DNA of 64,000 nucleotides from Lysobacter sp. 5GHs7-4 (lineage in GTDB: Bacteria; Pseudomonadota; Gammaproteobacteria; Xanthomonadales; Xanthomonadaceae), in NCBI RefSeq assembly GCF_021284765.1, contig NZ_CP089924.1:2870001-2934000 (forward strand), in the 5' to 3' direction. Shown here piece after piece: positions 44,765 through 53,297 of this stretch. The notes beneath the pieces were generated by a model. That model was not told the DNA's origin, did not search any database, and saw nothing but the letters and a program-made list of their open reading frames with translations. The translations under genes were made by a program, and so were the position numbers. The number at the start of each line of letters is the position of its first letter. The stretch's first letter is position 1.

Positions 44765-45922
44765 ATGGCCTTGCACGACCCCTCCTACGATTGCGACGTG
44801 CTGCTCGTCGGCGCCAGTTTCGCCGGCGCCGCCTGCGCGCTCGCGGCCGCGCGCGCCGGTCTGCGCGTGACGGTGCTGGAACGCAAGAACGACCCCGGCG
44901 AGCGCCTGCGCACCACCGGCATCGTGGTCAAGGAAGCCGCCGAGCAGACCTGGCTGAGCCGCGCGCCGGGCGACTGTCTGCACCGCGTCGAGCGCGTGCG
45001 CCTGTATTCGCCGCGCCTGCAGAGCCTGGCCCTGAACGCGCCCGGTTACTACTTCCTCACCACCGACACGCCGCGCCTGATGCGCTGGCTGGCCGACGAA
45101 CTGCGCCGCAACGGCGTCGACCTGCGCCTGGGCGCGTCGTTCACCCAGGCGCAACGCGACGGCGAGGGTTGGCGCGTGGAAGGCGTGTCGCAGGGTCTGT
45201 TGCCGATCTCCTGTCGCGCACGTTGCCTGGTGGGCGCCGACGGCGCCAAATCGCGCGTGGCAGAACGCACCGGATTGGGGCGCGTGCGCGAGTTCCTGTA
45301 CGGCATCGAGTATGAGTTCGCCGGCGCGCGCCTGCCCGAGCCCGATGCCCTGCACTGCTTCGTCAGCAAGCGCTACGCGCCGGGCTACATCGGCTGGATC
45401 GCGCAGAACCCGACCGGCGTGCAAGCCGGACTGGCGCTGCGCCACGACCCCGAGCGCGCGCGCGTGCCCGATATCGACGGCTTCCTGGCCCGCGTCGGCG
45501 CCTTGGTCGGTCTGCCCACGGACGCGTTGCCCGACGCCACCCGCGCCGGCCTGATCCCCTGCAGCGGACCGGTGTTTCCGCTCGCGCGCGACGGCGCGTT
45601 GCTCACCGGCGATGCCGCCGGCATCGTTTCGCCGGTGACCGCCGGCGGCATCCACTCGGCCTGGGCGCACGGCTGGACGTTGGGCCAGGCGCTGGCCGCG
45701 CACGTGCGCAGCGGCGGGCCCGCGCCGGAACAGGTCGCCATCGACACCGCGCCGCGCTTTCGCACCAAGCGCGCGCTGCGCTGGGCCTTCGACCGCTTCC
45801 AGTTCGACTGGCCGTTCGACCTGCTGCTGCATTCGGCGCCGCTGCGCTGGGCGGCCGAGCAGGTGTATTTCCATAAGCGCGGTGGCCAGGCGTCGGCGCC
45901 TGCCTTGCGCCGCGAAATCTGA
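44765..45922 (+). CDS. FAD-dependent oxidoreductase of the geranylgeranyl reductase-like family
   Basis: 385 residues. A Rossmann dinucleotide motif lies at residues 11-40 (DVLLVGASFAGAACALAAARAG, ending LERK), followed by RTTGIVVKEAA. The second FAD motif is LTGDAAGIVSPVTAGGIHSA. The pattern fits flavoproteins reducing isoprenoid or fatty chains and some hydroxylases. The substrate cannot be read. ATG 44765 is nearest to the Rossmann motif; an ATG at 44708 in the same frame is possible. Single gene. Confidence 0.83.
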   Translation: MALHDPSYDCDVLLVGASFAGAACALAAARAGLRVTVLERKNDPGERLRTTGIVVKEAAEQTWLSRAPGDCLHRVERVRLYSPRLQSLALNAPGYYFLTTDTPRLMRWLADELRRNGVDLRLGASFTQAQRDGEGWRVEGVSQGLLPISCRARCLVGADGAKSRVAERTGLGRVREFLYGIEYEFAGARLPEPDALHCFVSKRYAPGYIGWIAQNPTGVQAGLALRHDPERARVPDIDGFLARVGALVGLPTDALPDATRAGLIPCSGPVFPLARDGALLTGDAAGIVSPVTAGGIHSAWAHGWTLGQALAAHVRSGGPAPEQVAIDTAPRFRTKRALRWAFDRFQFDWPFDLLLHSAPLRWAAEQVYFHKRGGQASAPALRREI

Positions 45923-45972
45923 GGGGCCGAGGGGAAGAATGGATGCGGAGTTTCGCGCGCGGTTGGAGACTA

Positions 45973-45996
45973 TCGCGGCTTACGCCGCTCCCACAG
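45973..45996. repeat. Single copy of the dispersed TGTGGGAGCG repeat (reverse orientation)
   Basis: TCGCGGCTTACGCCGCTCCCACAGGG-type sequence between two convergent genes, with a truncated relative (TAGGAGCGGTTGCG) about 35 bases on. Same family as the copies near 1500 and 20900. Confidence 0.7.
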
Positions 45997-46054
45997 GGAG
46001 CGTAGAGCGGGCGCTGTCGGCTCTGGGGTAGGAGCGGTTGCGCGGCGGGGCGGC

Positions 46055-46852
46055 TTATTTCAGCTCGAACGCGTCGCCGTCCAGCATCGCCGGGAAACGC
46101 GCGCGGTGCGCGGCCAGTTCGTCGGCTTGCAGGGTCGTGGTCGACACCACTTCTTCGTCGGTGCATTCGCTGATCGGATGACCGAGAAAATCGATCACCG
46201 CGCTGTCGCCGGCGTAATGCAGGCCGTTGCCGTCGTTGCCGACGCGGTTGAGGCCGGCGACGTAGCACAGGTTTTCGATCGCGCGCGCGCGCAGCAGGGT
46301 CTTCCACGGATAGGCGCGCGCCGACGGCCAGTTGGCCACGTACAGCAGCATGTCGTAGTCCAGCGCGCCCGCGCGTTCGACGTCGTAACGGTTGCGCGCG
46401 AACACAGGGAAACGCAGGTCGTAGCAGACCTGCGGACAGATCCGCCAACCCTTCCACTCCACCGTCAGCCGCTCGCGGCCGGCGGCGTAGCGCTCGTGCT
46501 CGTTGGCGTAGCGGAACAGATGGCGCTTGTCGTAGGTATGCAGCGCGCCGTCGGGCGTGGCGAACAGCAGGCGGTTGAACACGCCCTCGTCGGTGCGCAG
46601 CTGCACGCTGCCGGTGACCGCCGCGTCCAGCTTGGCCGCCTGCTCGCGGATCCAGGCCACGGTCGGGCCGTCCATGGTCTCGGCGTTGCCGATCGCCTCG
46701 TTGCTGAAGCCGCTGGTGAAGGTTTCCGGCAACAGCACCAGGTCGGTGATGCCGCGCAGCGACGAGATCAGCTCGCCGTAGTACTCGCGGTTGCCGGCCG
46801 GGTCGTGCCAGCGGGTGGCGCCTTGGACCAGGGAGATGCGCAGGTTCTGCAT
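46055..46852 (-). CDS. Nitrilase-superfamily amidase (YafV omega-amidase type)
   Basis: 265 residues. The catalytic triad of C-N hydrolases is complete: Glu43 (LLPETFTSGFS), Lys109 (YDKRHLF) and Cys143 (QVCYDLRFPVF). The LPETFTSGFS and CYDLRFP context matches the YafV/NIT2 omega-amidase branch, which hydrolyses alpha-ketoglutaramate and alpha-ketosuccinamate. It lies 118 bases downstream of virD4 on the same strand but has no reason to belong to the secretion system; it probably marks the edge of that locus. Confidence 0.88.
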   Translation of the reverse strand: MQNLRISLVQGATRWHDPAGNREYYGELISSLRGITDLVLLPETFTSGFSNEAIGNAETMDGPTVAWIREQAAKLDAAVTGSVQLRTDEGVFNRLLFATPDGALHTYDKRHLFRYANEHERYAAGRERLTVEWKGWRICPQVCYDLRFPVFARNRYDVERAGALDYDMLLYVANWPSARAYPWKTLLRARAIENLCYVAGLNRVGNDGNGLHYAGDSAVIDFLGHPISECTDEEVVSTTTLQADELAAHRARFPAMLDGDAFELK

Positions 46853-46970
46853 GGGGGATGCTTAGGTCGCGTGGGGCCGCGGGGGCGGCCGATGACGGAC
46901 ATCGTATCGCCGCGGCGGCGATCGTGCAGCCGCCGCGCCGGATGGCGGCGCCGGCGGCTGGCCTGCGCGC

Positions 46971-48647
46971 TCAGGAGCGCAGGTTCAGGGTGGGCACTTC
47001 GACCTTGGGCAGCAGGCGCGAGGTGAAATGCTTGTCCTGGTAGTACTTGATCTTGTCGCACTTCACCGGATGCGGGATGCCTTCGTACAGGAACACCTCG
47101 GTGTCGAAGCCCATGGCCTTGAGCTCCTGCGGCAGCATCAGCGCGCGGCGCTCCTCGGACTCGCTGCGCGAGAACTCGCGGCCGCGGGTGACGTTCTGCT
47201 TGCGCACGGTGGTGTAGCCGAGCATGTCGGAGTAGTCGTTGGCGTCCTGCTGCTCGCGCGGCGCGTAGATGATCTGCAGCGCGTGGTTGGTGATGATGGT
47301 GCGCGAGATGTCCTTGCCGTAGGTCGCGTCCAGCTGCGACATGCTCTGGATGATCGGCAGCAGGCGGATGTTGTAGCCGGCCATGTAGGACACCGCCGAG
47401 GCGATGATGTCGACCTTGCCGATCGAAGTGAACTCGTCCATCAGCAGCAGGCACTGGTGCTTGAGCGCCTTGTTGTTCTGCGGCAGTTCGCGGGTGTTGA
47501 GGTTGATGATCTGGCTGAAGAACAGGTTCACGATCAGGCGGCTTTCGGCCAGCTTGTTGGGCTGGATGCCGACGTAGATCGTCATGCGCTTCTTGCGCAG
47601 GTCGGTGAGCAGGAAATCGTCGGCGCTGGTGGCCGCGTCCAGCACCGGGTTGATCCAGGGGTTCAGCGGCTCCTTGAACGTGCCCAGGATCGAGGCGAAA
47701 GTCTCGTCGGCCTGCGACAGCATGTTGGCGAACGCCGAGCGCGCGTTGTCGCTGAGGAACGGACGCTGCGCCAGCCCCTGCAGGTAGGGCTTGAGCTCGC
47801 TCTTGCCGTCGCCCGACGACAGGCGGTAGACCGCGCCCAGGGTCGGCGGGCTGGCGAACGGGAAGCCGATCTTGTTCTCTTCCTCGAAGGCTTCGAACAG
47901 GTACAGGGTGAACGCCATGAAGGCGTTGCGCGCCTGGCTGACCCAGAACTTCTGGTCGTCCGAGCCGTCCGGGTACAGCATCGCCGCGATGCTCATCAGG
48001 TCCGAGACGCGGAACGCCGGATCGCTGGCCACGTAAGTCAGCGGGTTCCAGCGATGGGTGCGACGGTCTTCGGCGAAGGGGTTGAACAGGAAGATCTCCT
48101 GCCCCTGCTGCGCGCGCCAGCCGCTGGTCAGGTCGAAGTTCTCCTGCTTGATGTCCAGCACCACCATCGATTCCTGGTACTCGAGCAGGTTCGGGATCAC
48201 GATGCCCACGCCCTTGCCCGAGCGGGTGGGCGCGGCCAGGATCACGAACTGCTGGCCGCCCAGGCGCACCAGCTTGCCGTTGTACTTGCCCACCACGATG
48301 CCGTTGGGCGAAGCCTTGAACATGCCCTTGCTTTGCAGGTCCATGCCGTTGGCGAAGCGCGCGTCGCCGTGCATGGAACGCGCCTTGGGCTTGAGGATCA
48401 GCACCAACAACGCCAGGTAAGCCAGCCCCGGCAGGCCGAAGCCGATGTAGCCGGAAGCCTTGATCTTGCCCGCCCACGGTTTGTACTGCGCCACGTCGAG
48501 CACCCGCACGTAGTCCGTGTAGGTGTTCCACTTGAGCAGACCGGTGTCCAGTTTGAGCCACAACAGCGTCAAATAACCGGAAAAATACAGACCGCAGACC
48601 AAGGTCAAGATGCCCAGTCCGAGGGCGAAGATCAGCTTCCCTTTCAC
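46971..48647 (-). CDS. virD4: Type IV secretion coupling ATPase VirD4
   Basis: 558 residues. Two N-terminal transmembrane helices (about 5-30 and 68-86) anchor it in the inner membrane. The ATPase has Walker A APTRSGKGVG (139-148) and Walker B LLLMDEFTSIG (Asp404, Glu405). VirD4 recognises effectors through their C-terminal XVIPCD domain and feeds them to the channel. It is the last gene of the locus, directly downstream of the effector array, as expected for the bacteria-killing X-T4SS of xanthomonads. The start codon is preceded by GGGGTAATACGTG. Confidence 0.97.
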   Translation of the reverse strand: MKGKLIFALGLGILTLVCGLYFSGYLTLLWLKLDTGLLKWNTYTDYVRVLDVAQYKPWAGKIKASGYIGFGLPGLAYLALLVLILKPKARSMHGDARFANGMDLQSKGMFKASPNGIVVGKYNGKLVRLGGQQFVILAAPTRSGKGVGIVIPNLLEYQESMVVLDIKQENFDLTSGWRAQQGQEIFLFNPFAEDRRTHRWNPLTYVASDPAFRVSDLMSIAAMLYPDGSDDQKFWVSQARNAFMAFTLYLFEAFEEENKIGFPFASPPTLGAVYRLSSGDGKSELKPYLQGLAQRPFLSDNARSAFANMLSQADETFASILGTFKEPLNPWINPVLDAATSADDFLLTDLRKKRMTIYVGIQPNKLAESRLIVNLFFSQIINLNTRELPQNNKALKHQCLLLMDEFTSIGKVDIIASAVSYMAGYNIRLLPIIQSMSQLDATYGKDISRTIITNHALQIIYAPREQQDANDYSDMLGYTTVRKQNVTRGREFSRSESEERRALMLPQELKAMGFDTEVFLYEGIPHPVKCDKIKYYQDKHFTSRLLPKVEVPTLNLRS

Positions 48648-48687
48648 GTATTACCCCTGATGAAGTTCCCCAAGACCCTCACCGCGA

Positions 48688-48987
48688 TCAGCGTCGCTTC
48701 CGGCCGGGCCGGAGCATGCTGGTACGGGTACGGGTCGCTTCTGCCGGTTCGCGTTCGCGCTGGACCACCGGGCTGCCCGGCGTGGCCGGCGTGCCCTGGT
48801 CCCGCTCGATGCGGTCGTCTATCCAATTCCTGGCGTCGCTGAGCGTGAGTTCCTGACGCAGTTTGACCCCGGACGACGACATCACTGCGTAAGCATAGAT
48901 CTCGTCGCTCTCGAATTCCTGGTCCCGGGTCAGCGCGACGATGTGATAGTGGCCGCGCGTCAGTACGTGATGTTGGTATTCGCTCAC
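48688..48987 (-). CDS. Unknown 99-residue protein between the XVIPCD protein and virD4
   Basis: 99 residues from a GTG start with a good site (GGAGG, 7-base spacing). The N-terminal 65 residues look like a small alpha/beta domain (HHVLTRGHYHIVALTRDQEF, then LRQELTLSDARNWIDDRIE). The last 30 residues are basic and unstructured, ending RPGRKRR. No signal peptide is present, so it should be cytoplasmic. It lies 40 bases upstream of virD4 and 55 bases downstream of the XVIPCD protein gene. I do not recognise a family. It may be a chaperone, adaptor or regulator for secretion, or an immunity protein; these are guesses from position. Confidence 0.7.
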   Translation of the reverse strand: MSEYQHHVLTRGHYHIVALTRDQEFESDEIYAYAVMSSSGVKLRQELTLSDARNWIDDRIERDQGTPATPGSPVVQREREPAEATRTRTSMLRPGRKRR

Positions 48988-49042
48988 AATCTGGCCTCCA
49001 ATGCCGATGCCACCTCGCGGGTCGCCCTGGCCTGCCCGGCCG

Positions 49043-49540
49043 TCACAGGGAACGCGGTCCCAGCCCAAGCAGCGGCGCTTCGCGCTGCGGTTCGGCCTGC
49101 TTTTCCTGTTGATGACGGCGTTCGCGCTGGTCCTGCTCGCGCGACAGCTGCGCCAGTTGCTCGCCGCTGCGCTCGATCGGCTGCGCCGCGGCCTGGGCCG
49201 TCTCGACGTAGCTGACCCGGCGCCCGGGCGAGTTGAGGTCGCCCTCGACCGCGAACGCGCGCTCGCCATCCTTGCTCAGGACGACGTGATTGACGCGCAT
49301 TTCGTTGCGCCTGGCTTCGACCGCTAGCGCGGCCGCGAGGTTATCGTTCTGTTCGGGTGTGCGCGAGGCGACGGTGTCCTGGCGGTCCAGGCACACGCGT
49401 ACCTGCTTGAACAGGTCGTGGTTGGGATGGCTGGGGCTGCTCAACAGAGCGCGCTGTTCGGCCTGGCGCAGGTCGTCGAGGGTCTTCACCGACGCGTCGC
49501 TGTCGATCCTGCGTTCCTGTCCCTGGGGGAGTCCGTTCAT
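49043..49540 (-). CDS. XVIPCD protein lacking a toxin domain
   Basis: 165 residues. After about 28 residues it consists of an XVIPCD (Xanthomonas VirD4-interacting conserved domain): LLSSPSHPNHDLFKQVRVC, LAAALAVEARRNEMRVNHVVLSKDG, RAFAVEGDLNSPGRRVSYV, then a Gln/Glu-rich tail with many charged residues. The other effectors here have about 300 residues before that domain. ATG 49540 has GGAGG four bases upstream; the frame further upstream is not protein-like. Substrates of the X-T4SS carry this domain as a secretion signal. Whether this one is secreted, or a decoy/regulator of VirD4, cannot be decided. Confidence 0.8.
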   Translation of the reverse strand: MNGLPQGQERRIDSDASVKTLDDLRQAEQRALLSSPSHPNHDLFKQVRVCLDRQDTVASRTPEQNDNLAAALAVEARRNEMRVNHVVLSKDGERAFAVEGDLNSPGRRVSYVETAQAAAQPIERSGEQLAQLSREQDQRERRHQQEKQAEPQREAPLLGLGPRSL

Positions 49541-49767
49541 GGCGCCTCCGCTGCTGCAGCCTGTGCCCGTATGCTCGCGCAATCGCGAGGGTGCTTCAAG
49601 GCTAGACGGATGCGGAACCGCAAACGCGGCTCCGCATCCGACTGCCACCGCAGCCGCGTCCCGGGGGGGCTGCACGGCTGAGGTCCGGGGGCGGAAGCGC
49701 CGCTACGCGCTGCCGCCGGTGGATCGACCGCGCGCCGCCCTTCGGGGCGCGGCGCGCGGGACTGCGG

Positions 49768-51099
49768 TTAAACGCGCGGCGCGGTCTGCTGACGCTCGGG
49801 CTGCGCCTGGGCCATGAACGGCATCTGCGGCGGCGCCGGCACGTCCTGCTGCAGACGCTGGCTGGTCTGCTCGACGCTCTGCCCCACCGCCTGGCCGCGA
49901 TCGGCGAAGGCGCGGTGGTGCGACGGATCGTTGAGGCCGCCCTGCACCGCGAACAGCCCGGTGCCGGTGGTGTTGGGCACCACGTGGTCGATGCGGTTGA
50001 GGCCGCTGATGCGCGCCTCGTAGGTCAGGGTGGCGGCGGCGCGCTCGAGCTGCTCGCGGTTGTTGAAGCCGCCGTTCGGGCCCAGACGCTCCAGACCGGC
50101 GAGCGCCTGCTGGTAGATCGGGTTGTCGCGGTTGGCCGGATCCTGCAGCGTGGCGGCGCGCGCCGGCTCGGCCGGGGTCGCCGCGTCGCGCGCCCCGCGC
50201 TCGTTCTGCGGCTGCTCGCGGCCCGCGTTGCGCAGCGCATTGAGCGTGTCGCGGCCGGCGATGCCGTCGTCGTTCAGGCCGTGATCGCGCTGGAACGCCT
50301 TCAGCGCCTCCTGGCTGCGGCGGCCGAAGTGGCCGTCCGGGTTGACCTCCTGGCCCTCGGCGTCGCGATAGCCCAGACGCTTCAGCGTTTCCTGCATGTC
50401 CTGCACGGCCTGACCGCGCTCGTTGAGCTTGAGCATGCCGTCGGCCATGGCATCGCGACCGCCGCGGCCCTGCGCGGGCAGCGTCACTTCGCCGCGCGCC
50501 AGGCCCTGCATCACTTCGGGGGTCAGCATGCGCTCCCACTCGGCCACCGCGGCGCGGCGCTCGGGCAGGTGGTTGTAGCCGCCATTGATGTCGTGGGTGG
50601 CTTCGCGCACGTTGAACTGGTGGCCGTGCGGCACCACGCGGCTCTGCCAGTAGTGCACGGCGATGTTGGCGGCGTTGTTGCGGTCGGCGGCCAGTTCCGG
50701 ATTGGCGGCCAGGTCCAGGCCGATCTCGCGACCGGCGCGCTCGTAGTTGTCGCGGCCGGTCAGCTGCACGTAGCCGCGGCCGTGGAAACGCCAGCCGTCG
50801 CCCGGCTCGGTGTTGCCCAAATTGTCGCGGCCCCAGCGGCCGCCGTAGATGGTCTCGGCGATCTGCTCGCGGCCGCCGCGCACGACGTCGCGCGCCTCGG
50901 CCAGCGTGTTCATGCCGTTGCGGTCCGGGAACACCTCGTGCAGGCGCTCGGCGCTGTAGCCCAGGTTCTCGTGCATGCTGGCGAAGGAGCGGGATTCGAC
51001 CTGCATCTGGCCCATGAAGGCGGCCAGTTCGCGCGGGTCGTGGATGCCGGCCTCGTAGGCGCGCTGCAGCAGAAAATCGCGGTTGCTCGGTGTGGACAT
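49768..51099 (-). CDS. X-T4SS effector 1: GH19-like lysozyme + peptidoglycan-binding + XVIPCD
   Basis: 443 residues, no signal peptide. Residues about 5-205 resemble GH19 chitinase/phage endolysin domains: candidate catalytic Glu35 (GQMQVESRSF) and Glu44, and the signature FHGRGYVQLTGRDNY (105-119). Residues 222-292 form a PG_binding_1 domain (AVQDMQETLKRLGYRD; GHFGRRSQEALKAFQRDHGL; GIAGRDTLNAL). Residues 322-418 form the XVIPCD (NPIYQQALAGLERLG; GLNRIDHV; GTGLFAVQGGL; DPSHHRAF) with a Gln-rich tail. The protein should be injected into rival cells and cleave peptidoglycan. The same three-domain order is known for X. citri XAC2609. The lipoprotein gene just upstream is its likely immunity gene. 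Confidence 0.92.
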   Translation of the reverse strand: MSTPSNRDFLLQRAYEAGIHDPRELAAFMGQMQVESRSFASMHENLGYSAERLHEVFPDRNGMNTLAEARDVVRGGREQIAETIYGGRWGRDNLGNTEPGDGWRFHGRGYVQLTGRDNYERAGREIGLDLAANPELAADRNNAANIAVHYWQSRVVPHGHQFNVREATHDINGGYNHLPERRAAVAEWERMLTPEVMQGLARGEVTLPAQGRGGRDAMADGMLKLNERGQAVQDMQETLKRLGYRDAEGQEVNPDGHFGRRSQEALKAFQRDHGLNDDGIAGRDTLNALRNAGREQPQNERGARDAATPAEPARAATLQDPANRDNPIYQQALAGLERLGPNGGFNNREQLERAAATLTYEARISGLNRIDHVVPNTTGTGLFAVQGGLNDPSHHRAFADRGQAVGQSVEQTSQRLQQDVPAPPQMPFMAQAQPERQQTAPRV

Positions 51100-51148
51100 G
51101 GTTCCTCCTTGGATGCGGTAGTAGGCGTGTCGAGGCGATCGCCTCGGA

Positions 51149-51799
51149 TCAGGGCTTGGCCGGGAGGCCGCCGCGGTCGATCGCGGCGTCGCGGTCCCAG
51201 CTACGGGTGAACTTGAACAAGCTGTCGTCGATGTCGTCGATCAGGCTGCCCGGCTCGCAGGCGGCGTAGGCATCGGCCTTGACGGCGTCGCCGCTGGCGG
51301 CGAGCACGCCCTGCTCCTGCAGGCCGCGCTCGCCGGAGATCGAATAGAAGATGCGCTTGCGGCCGCCGTCCTCGAACGAATAGGCGTAGCCGCCGGTATT
51401 GCCGGCGTAACCCAGTTGGGTGCGCTTGAAGCGCTTGCCGTGCACGCCCTTGTCGGCCGGGAACAGGTAATCGGCCTTGCCCGCCGCACCCTGCGCGAAA
51501 TAAACGTAGCCGGTCTGGTCGCCGACGCCCTTGGACGCGCACAGCGACGCCAGCTGGCCGCCGGCCAGCTTGCACGACAGCACGATGTCCTCGTCGGCCG
51601 CGCACAGCGAGCGGCCGTCGCCGGCGGCGCCGGCTTCGGGTGCGACGGTGTCGGCGGGCACGGCGGCGGCCGGTGCCGCTTCCGGCGCCGCGACCGGCGT
51701 GGCGGGAGCAGCCGCAACGGCCTCGGTGGAGGCGCTAGGCGAATGGCAGCCGGCCAAAGCGGCCAGCAGTGCGATGCACGGCAGGTTTGCGGATCTCAT
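51149..51799 (-). CDS. Putative immunity lipoprotein 1
   Basis: 216 residues. A lipobox (LAGC, Cys18) and a long Ala/Pro/Thr spacer (to about 60) precede a compact domain with several Cys residues (CAADEDIVLSCKLAGGQLASLC; YAACEPGS) and aromatic strands (GYVYFAQG; KRIFYSISG). It lies 49 bases before effector 1 and is transcribed first. The lipid anchor and spacer would place the domain in the periplasm, where a toxin that slips back must be blocked. Immunity is inferred from position and localisation only; the sequence is not an obvious relative of the other two lipoproteins. Confidence 0.78.
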   Translation of the reverse strand: MRSANLPCIALLAALAGCHSPSASTEAVAAAPATPVAAPEAAPAAAVPADTVAPEAGAAGDGRSLCAADEDIVLSCKLAGGQLASLCASKGVGDQTGYVYFAQGAAGKADYLFPADKGVHGKRFKRTQLGYAGNTGGYAYSFEDGGRKRIFYSISGERGLQEQGVLAASGDAVKADAYAACEPGSLIDDIDDSLFKFTRSWDRDAAIDRGGLPAKP

Positions 51800-51914
51800 G
51801 GCGATTCCTGAAACGGGTGATGACGGCAGCGCGGCCCCATGCCGATCCGTGCCGCCCAGTGGCGGACATCGGATCGGCGCGGATCGCGTCGCGCCTGCGC
51901 GCGACGCGACCGAC

Positions 51915-53192
51915 TCAGCCCAGCCCGCGCGTCGTCGGCGTCTGGCTGGGGTTGGCCTGCGCTTCCAGCTTCTGGCGCTGCTGCGCGTCCTGCTGCAGCT
52001 GGAACGTCGACTGCTCCAAGGGCTGCTCCGCCGCCTGCTGCTTGTTGACGTGCGCGCGATGGTGGCCGGGATCGCTGAGGTTGCCCTGCACCGCGAACAG
52101 GCCGGTGCCGTTGGTGCTCAACGCGACGTGGTCGATGCGGTCGAGCCCGCCGACCTTGGCCTCGAACGTCAGCGTCGCCGCGGCACGCTCGAGTTCGGCG
52201 TGGTTCTTGAAGCCGGCCTGCGGGCCCAGCTTCTCCAGACCGCCCAGCGCCTGCTTGTACATCGCGTGGTCCGGATGCGCGGGGTTGGACAGCAGCGGCG
52301 CCTGCTCGGCCTTCTTCAACGCGTCCAGGGTCTTGGGACCGGCGACGCCGTCGTCCTTGAGACCGTGCGCGCGCTGGAACGCCTGCACCGCTTCCTTGGT
52401 GCTGGCGCCGAAATGACCGTCGGGACGCAACGCGCGGTCCTTGTCGTCGGTGTAGCCCAGCGCGTGCAGCGTCTTCTGCATGGCTTCGATCGCCGAGCCC
52501 TTTTCGCCCGACTTGAGCACGCCGTCGGCGGCGGCGTTGGGCACGGCGCGCGCGGGCGCGGCCGGCGCCGGCGGTTCCACCGCGCGGCCGATGCGGCCGG
52601 CGGCGAGCTGTTCCATCAGCTCCGGCGTCAGCGTCTGCAGCCAGCGCTCGTTGCGCGCGTCGCGATCGGCCAGGCCGTTGGTGCCGCCGTTGACCGCGCG
52701 CGTGGCCTTGGTCACGTCCTCGCGCGCGTTTTCCGGCACGTTGTGCTGCCAGTACCAGGTCGCGATGCGGGCCGCGTTCTCGGGCTTGGCGGCCAGGTCC
52801 GGGTGATGCACCAGGTCCAGGCCCAGCGCGTCGCCGGCGGCGCGGTAATTGTCTTTGCCGGTCAGCTGCATGTAGCCGCGACCGCGGTATTTGTAGCCGT
52901 CGCCGGGCTCGTCGTTGCCCATGCGGCCGCCGTACATCAGATCGGCCAGCGCTTCGGGACGCCCGCGCAGGGCTTCCAGACGCGCCGACTCCAGCGCCTG
53001 CGCGCCTTCGCGCATCGCCGACTTCACCGGGATCTGCGAGATGCCCTTGGTGTAGCGGAAGCCCTCTTCGAGCTTGGTCAGGCCATGCGATTCGTGGCCG
53101 ACCTGGGCCATGAAGTTCGCCAGTTCGCGACGCGAGGTGATCCCCGACGCGGTCGCGGCCTGCAACAGTTGCGTTTCCCTATCCGTCGTCAT
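51915..53192 (-). CDS. X-T4SS effector 2: GH19-like lysozyme + peptidoglycan-binding + XVIPCD
   Basis: 425 residues. The GH19-like domain spans about 5-190, with candidate catalytic Glu34 (AQVGHESHG) and Glu42/43, and YRGRGYMQLTGKDNY (102-116). A peptidoglycan-binding domain is at 224-296 and the XVIPCD at about 300-402 with a Gln-rich end. From about residue 258 the sequence is nearly identical to effector 3, although the toxin domain is unrelated. The N-terminal domain is related to effector 1 but clearly diverged. Its probable immunity partner is the FG-GAP-like lipoprotein immediately upstream, which has a counterpart in the known XAC2609/XAC2610 pair. Confidence 0.92.
   Translation of the reverse strand: MTTDRETQLLQAATASGITSRRELANFMAQVGHESHGLTKLEEGFRYTKGISQIPVKSAMREGAQALESARLEALRGRPEALADLMYGGRMGNDEPGDGYKYRGRGYMQLTGKDNYRAAGDALGLDLVHHPDLAAKPENAARIATWYWQHNVPENAREDVTKATRAVNGGTNGLADRDARNERWLQTLTPELMEQLAAGRIGRAVEPPAPAAPARAVPNAAADGVLKSGEKGSAIEAMQKTLHALGYTDDKDRALRPDGHFGASTKEAVQAFQRAHGLKDDGVAGPKTLDALKKAEQAPLLSNPAHPDHAMYKQALGGLEKLGPQAGFKNHAELERAAATLTFEAKVGGLDRIDHVALSTNGTGLFAVQGNLSDPGHHRAHVNKQQAAEQPLEQSTFQLQQDAQQRQKLEAQANPSQTPTTRGLG
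51963..52411. repeat. Effector 3' cassette, copy A (see 54131-54579)
   Basis: About 449 bases encoding the end of the peptidoglycan-binding domain and nearly all of the XVIPCD are roughly 90% identical by eye to 54131-54579 in the same orientation. The similarity drops sharply on both sides, at the linker and in the C-terminal tail. Consistent with duplication or gene conversion of the delivery module. Confidence 0.85.
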
Positions 53193-53297
53193 GTGTAGCT
53201 CCTGGTTGACTGACTCATACCGCTGAAACCCGATGCCCTGCCCGCTCCGTCCTGGTGCGGATCTTGCTGGCGCAGGCCGGCGCCATTGCCTGCCGCG

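Noticed and set aside
46055..46852. The nitrilase-family gene as part of the secretion system
   Set aside because: It is an ordinary YafV-type amidase, separated by 118 bases from virD4, with no envelope signal or XVIPCD domain.
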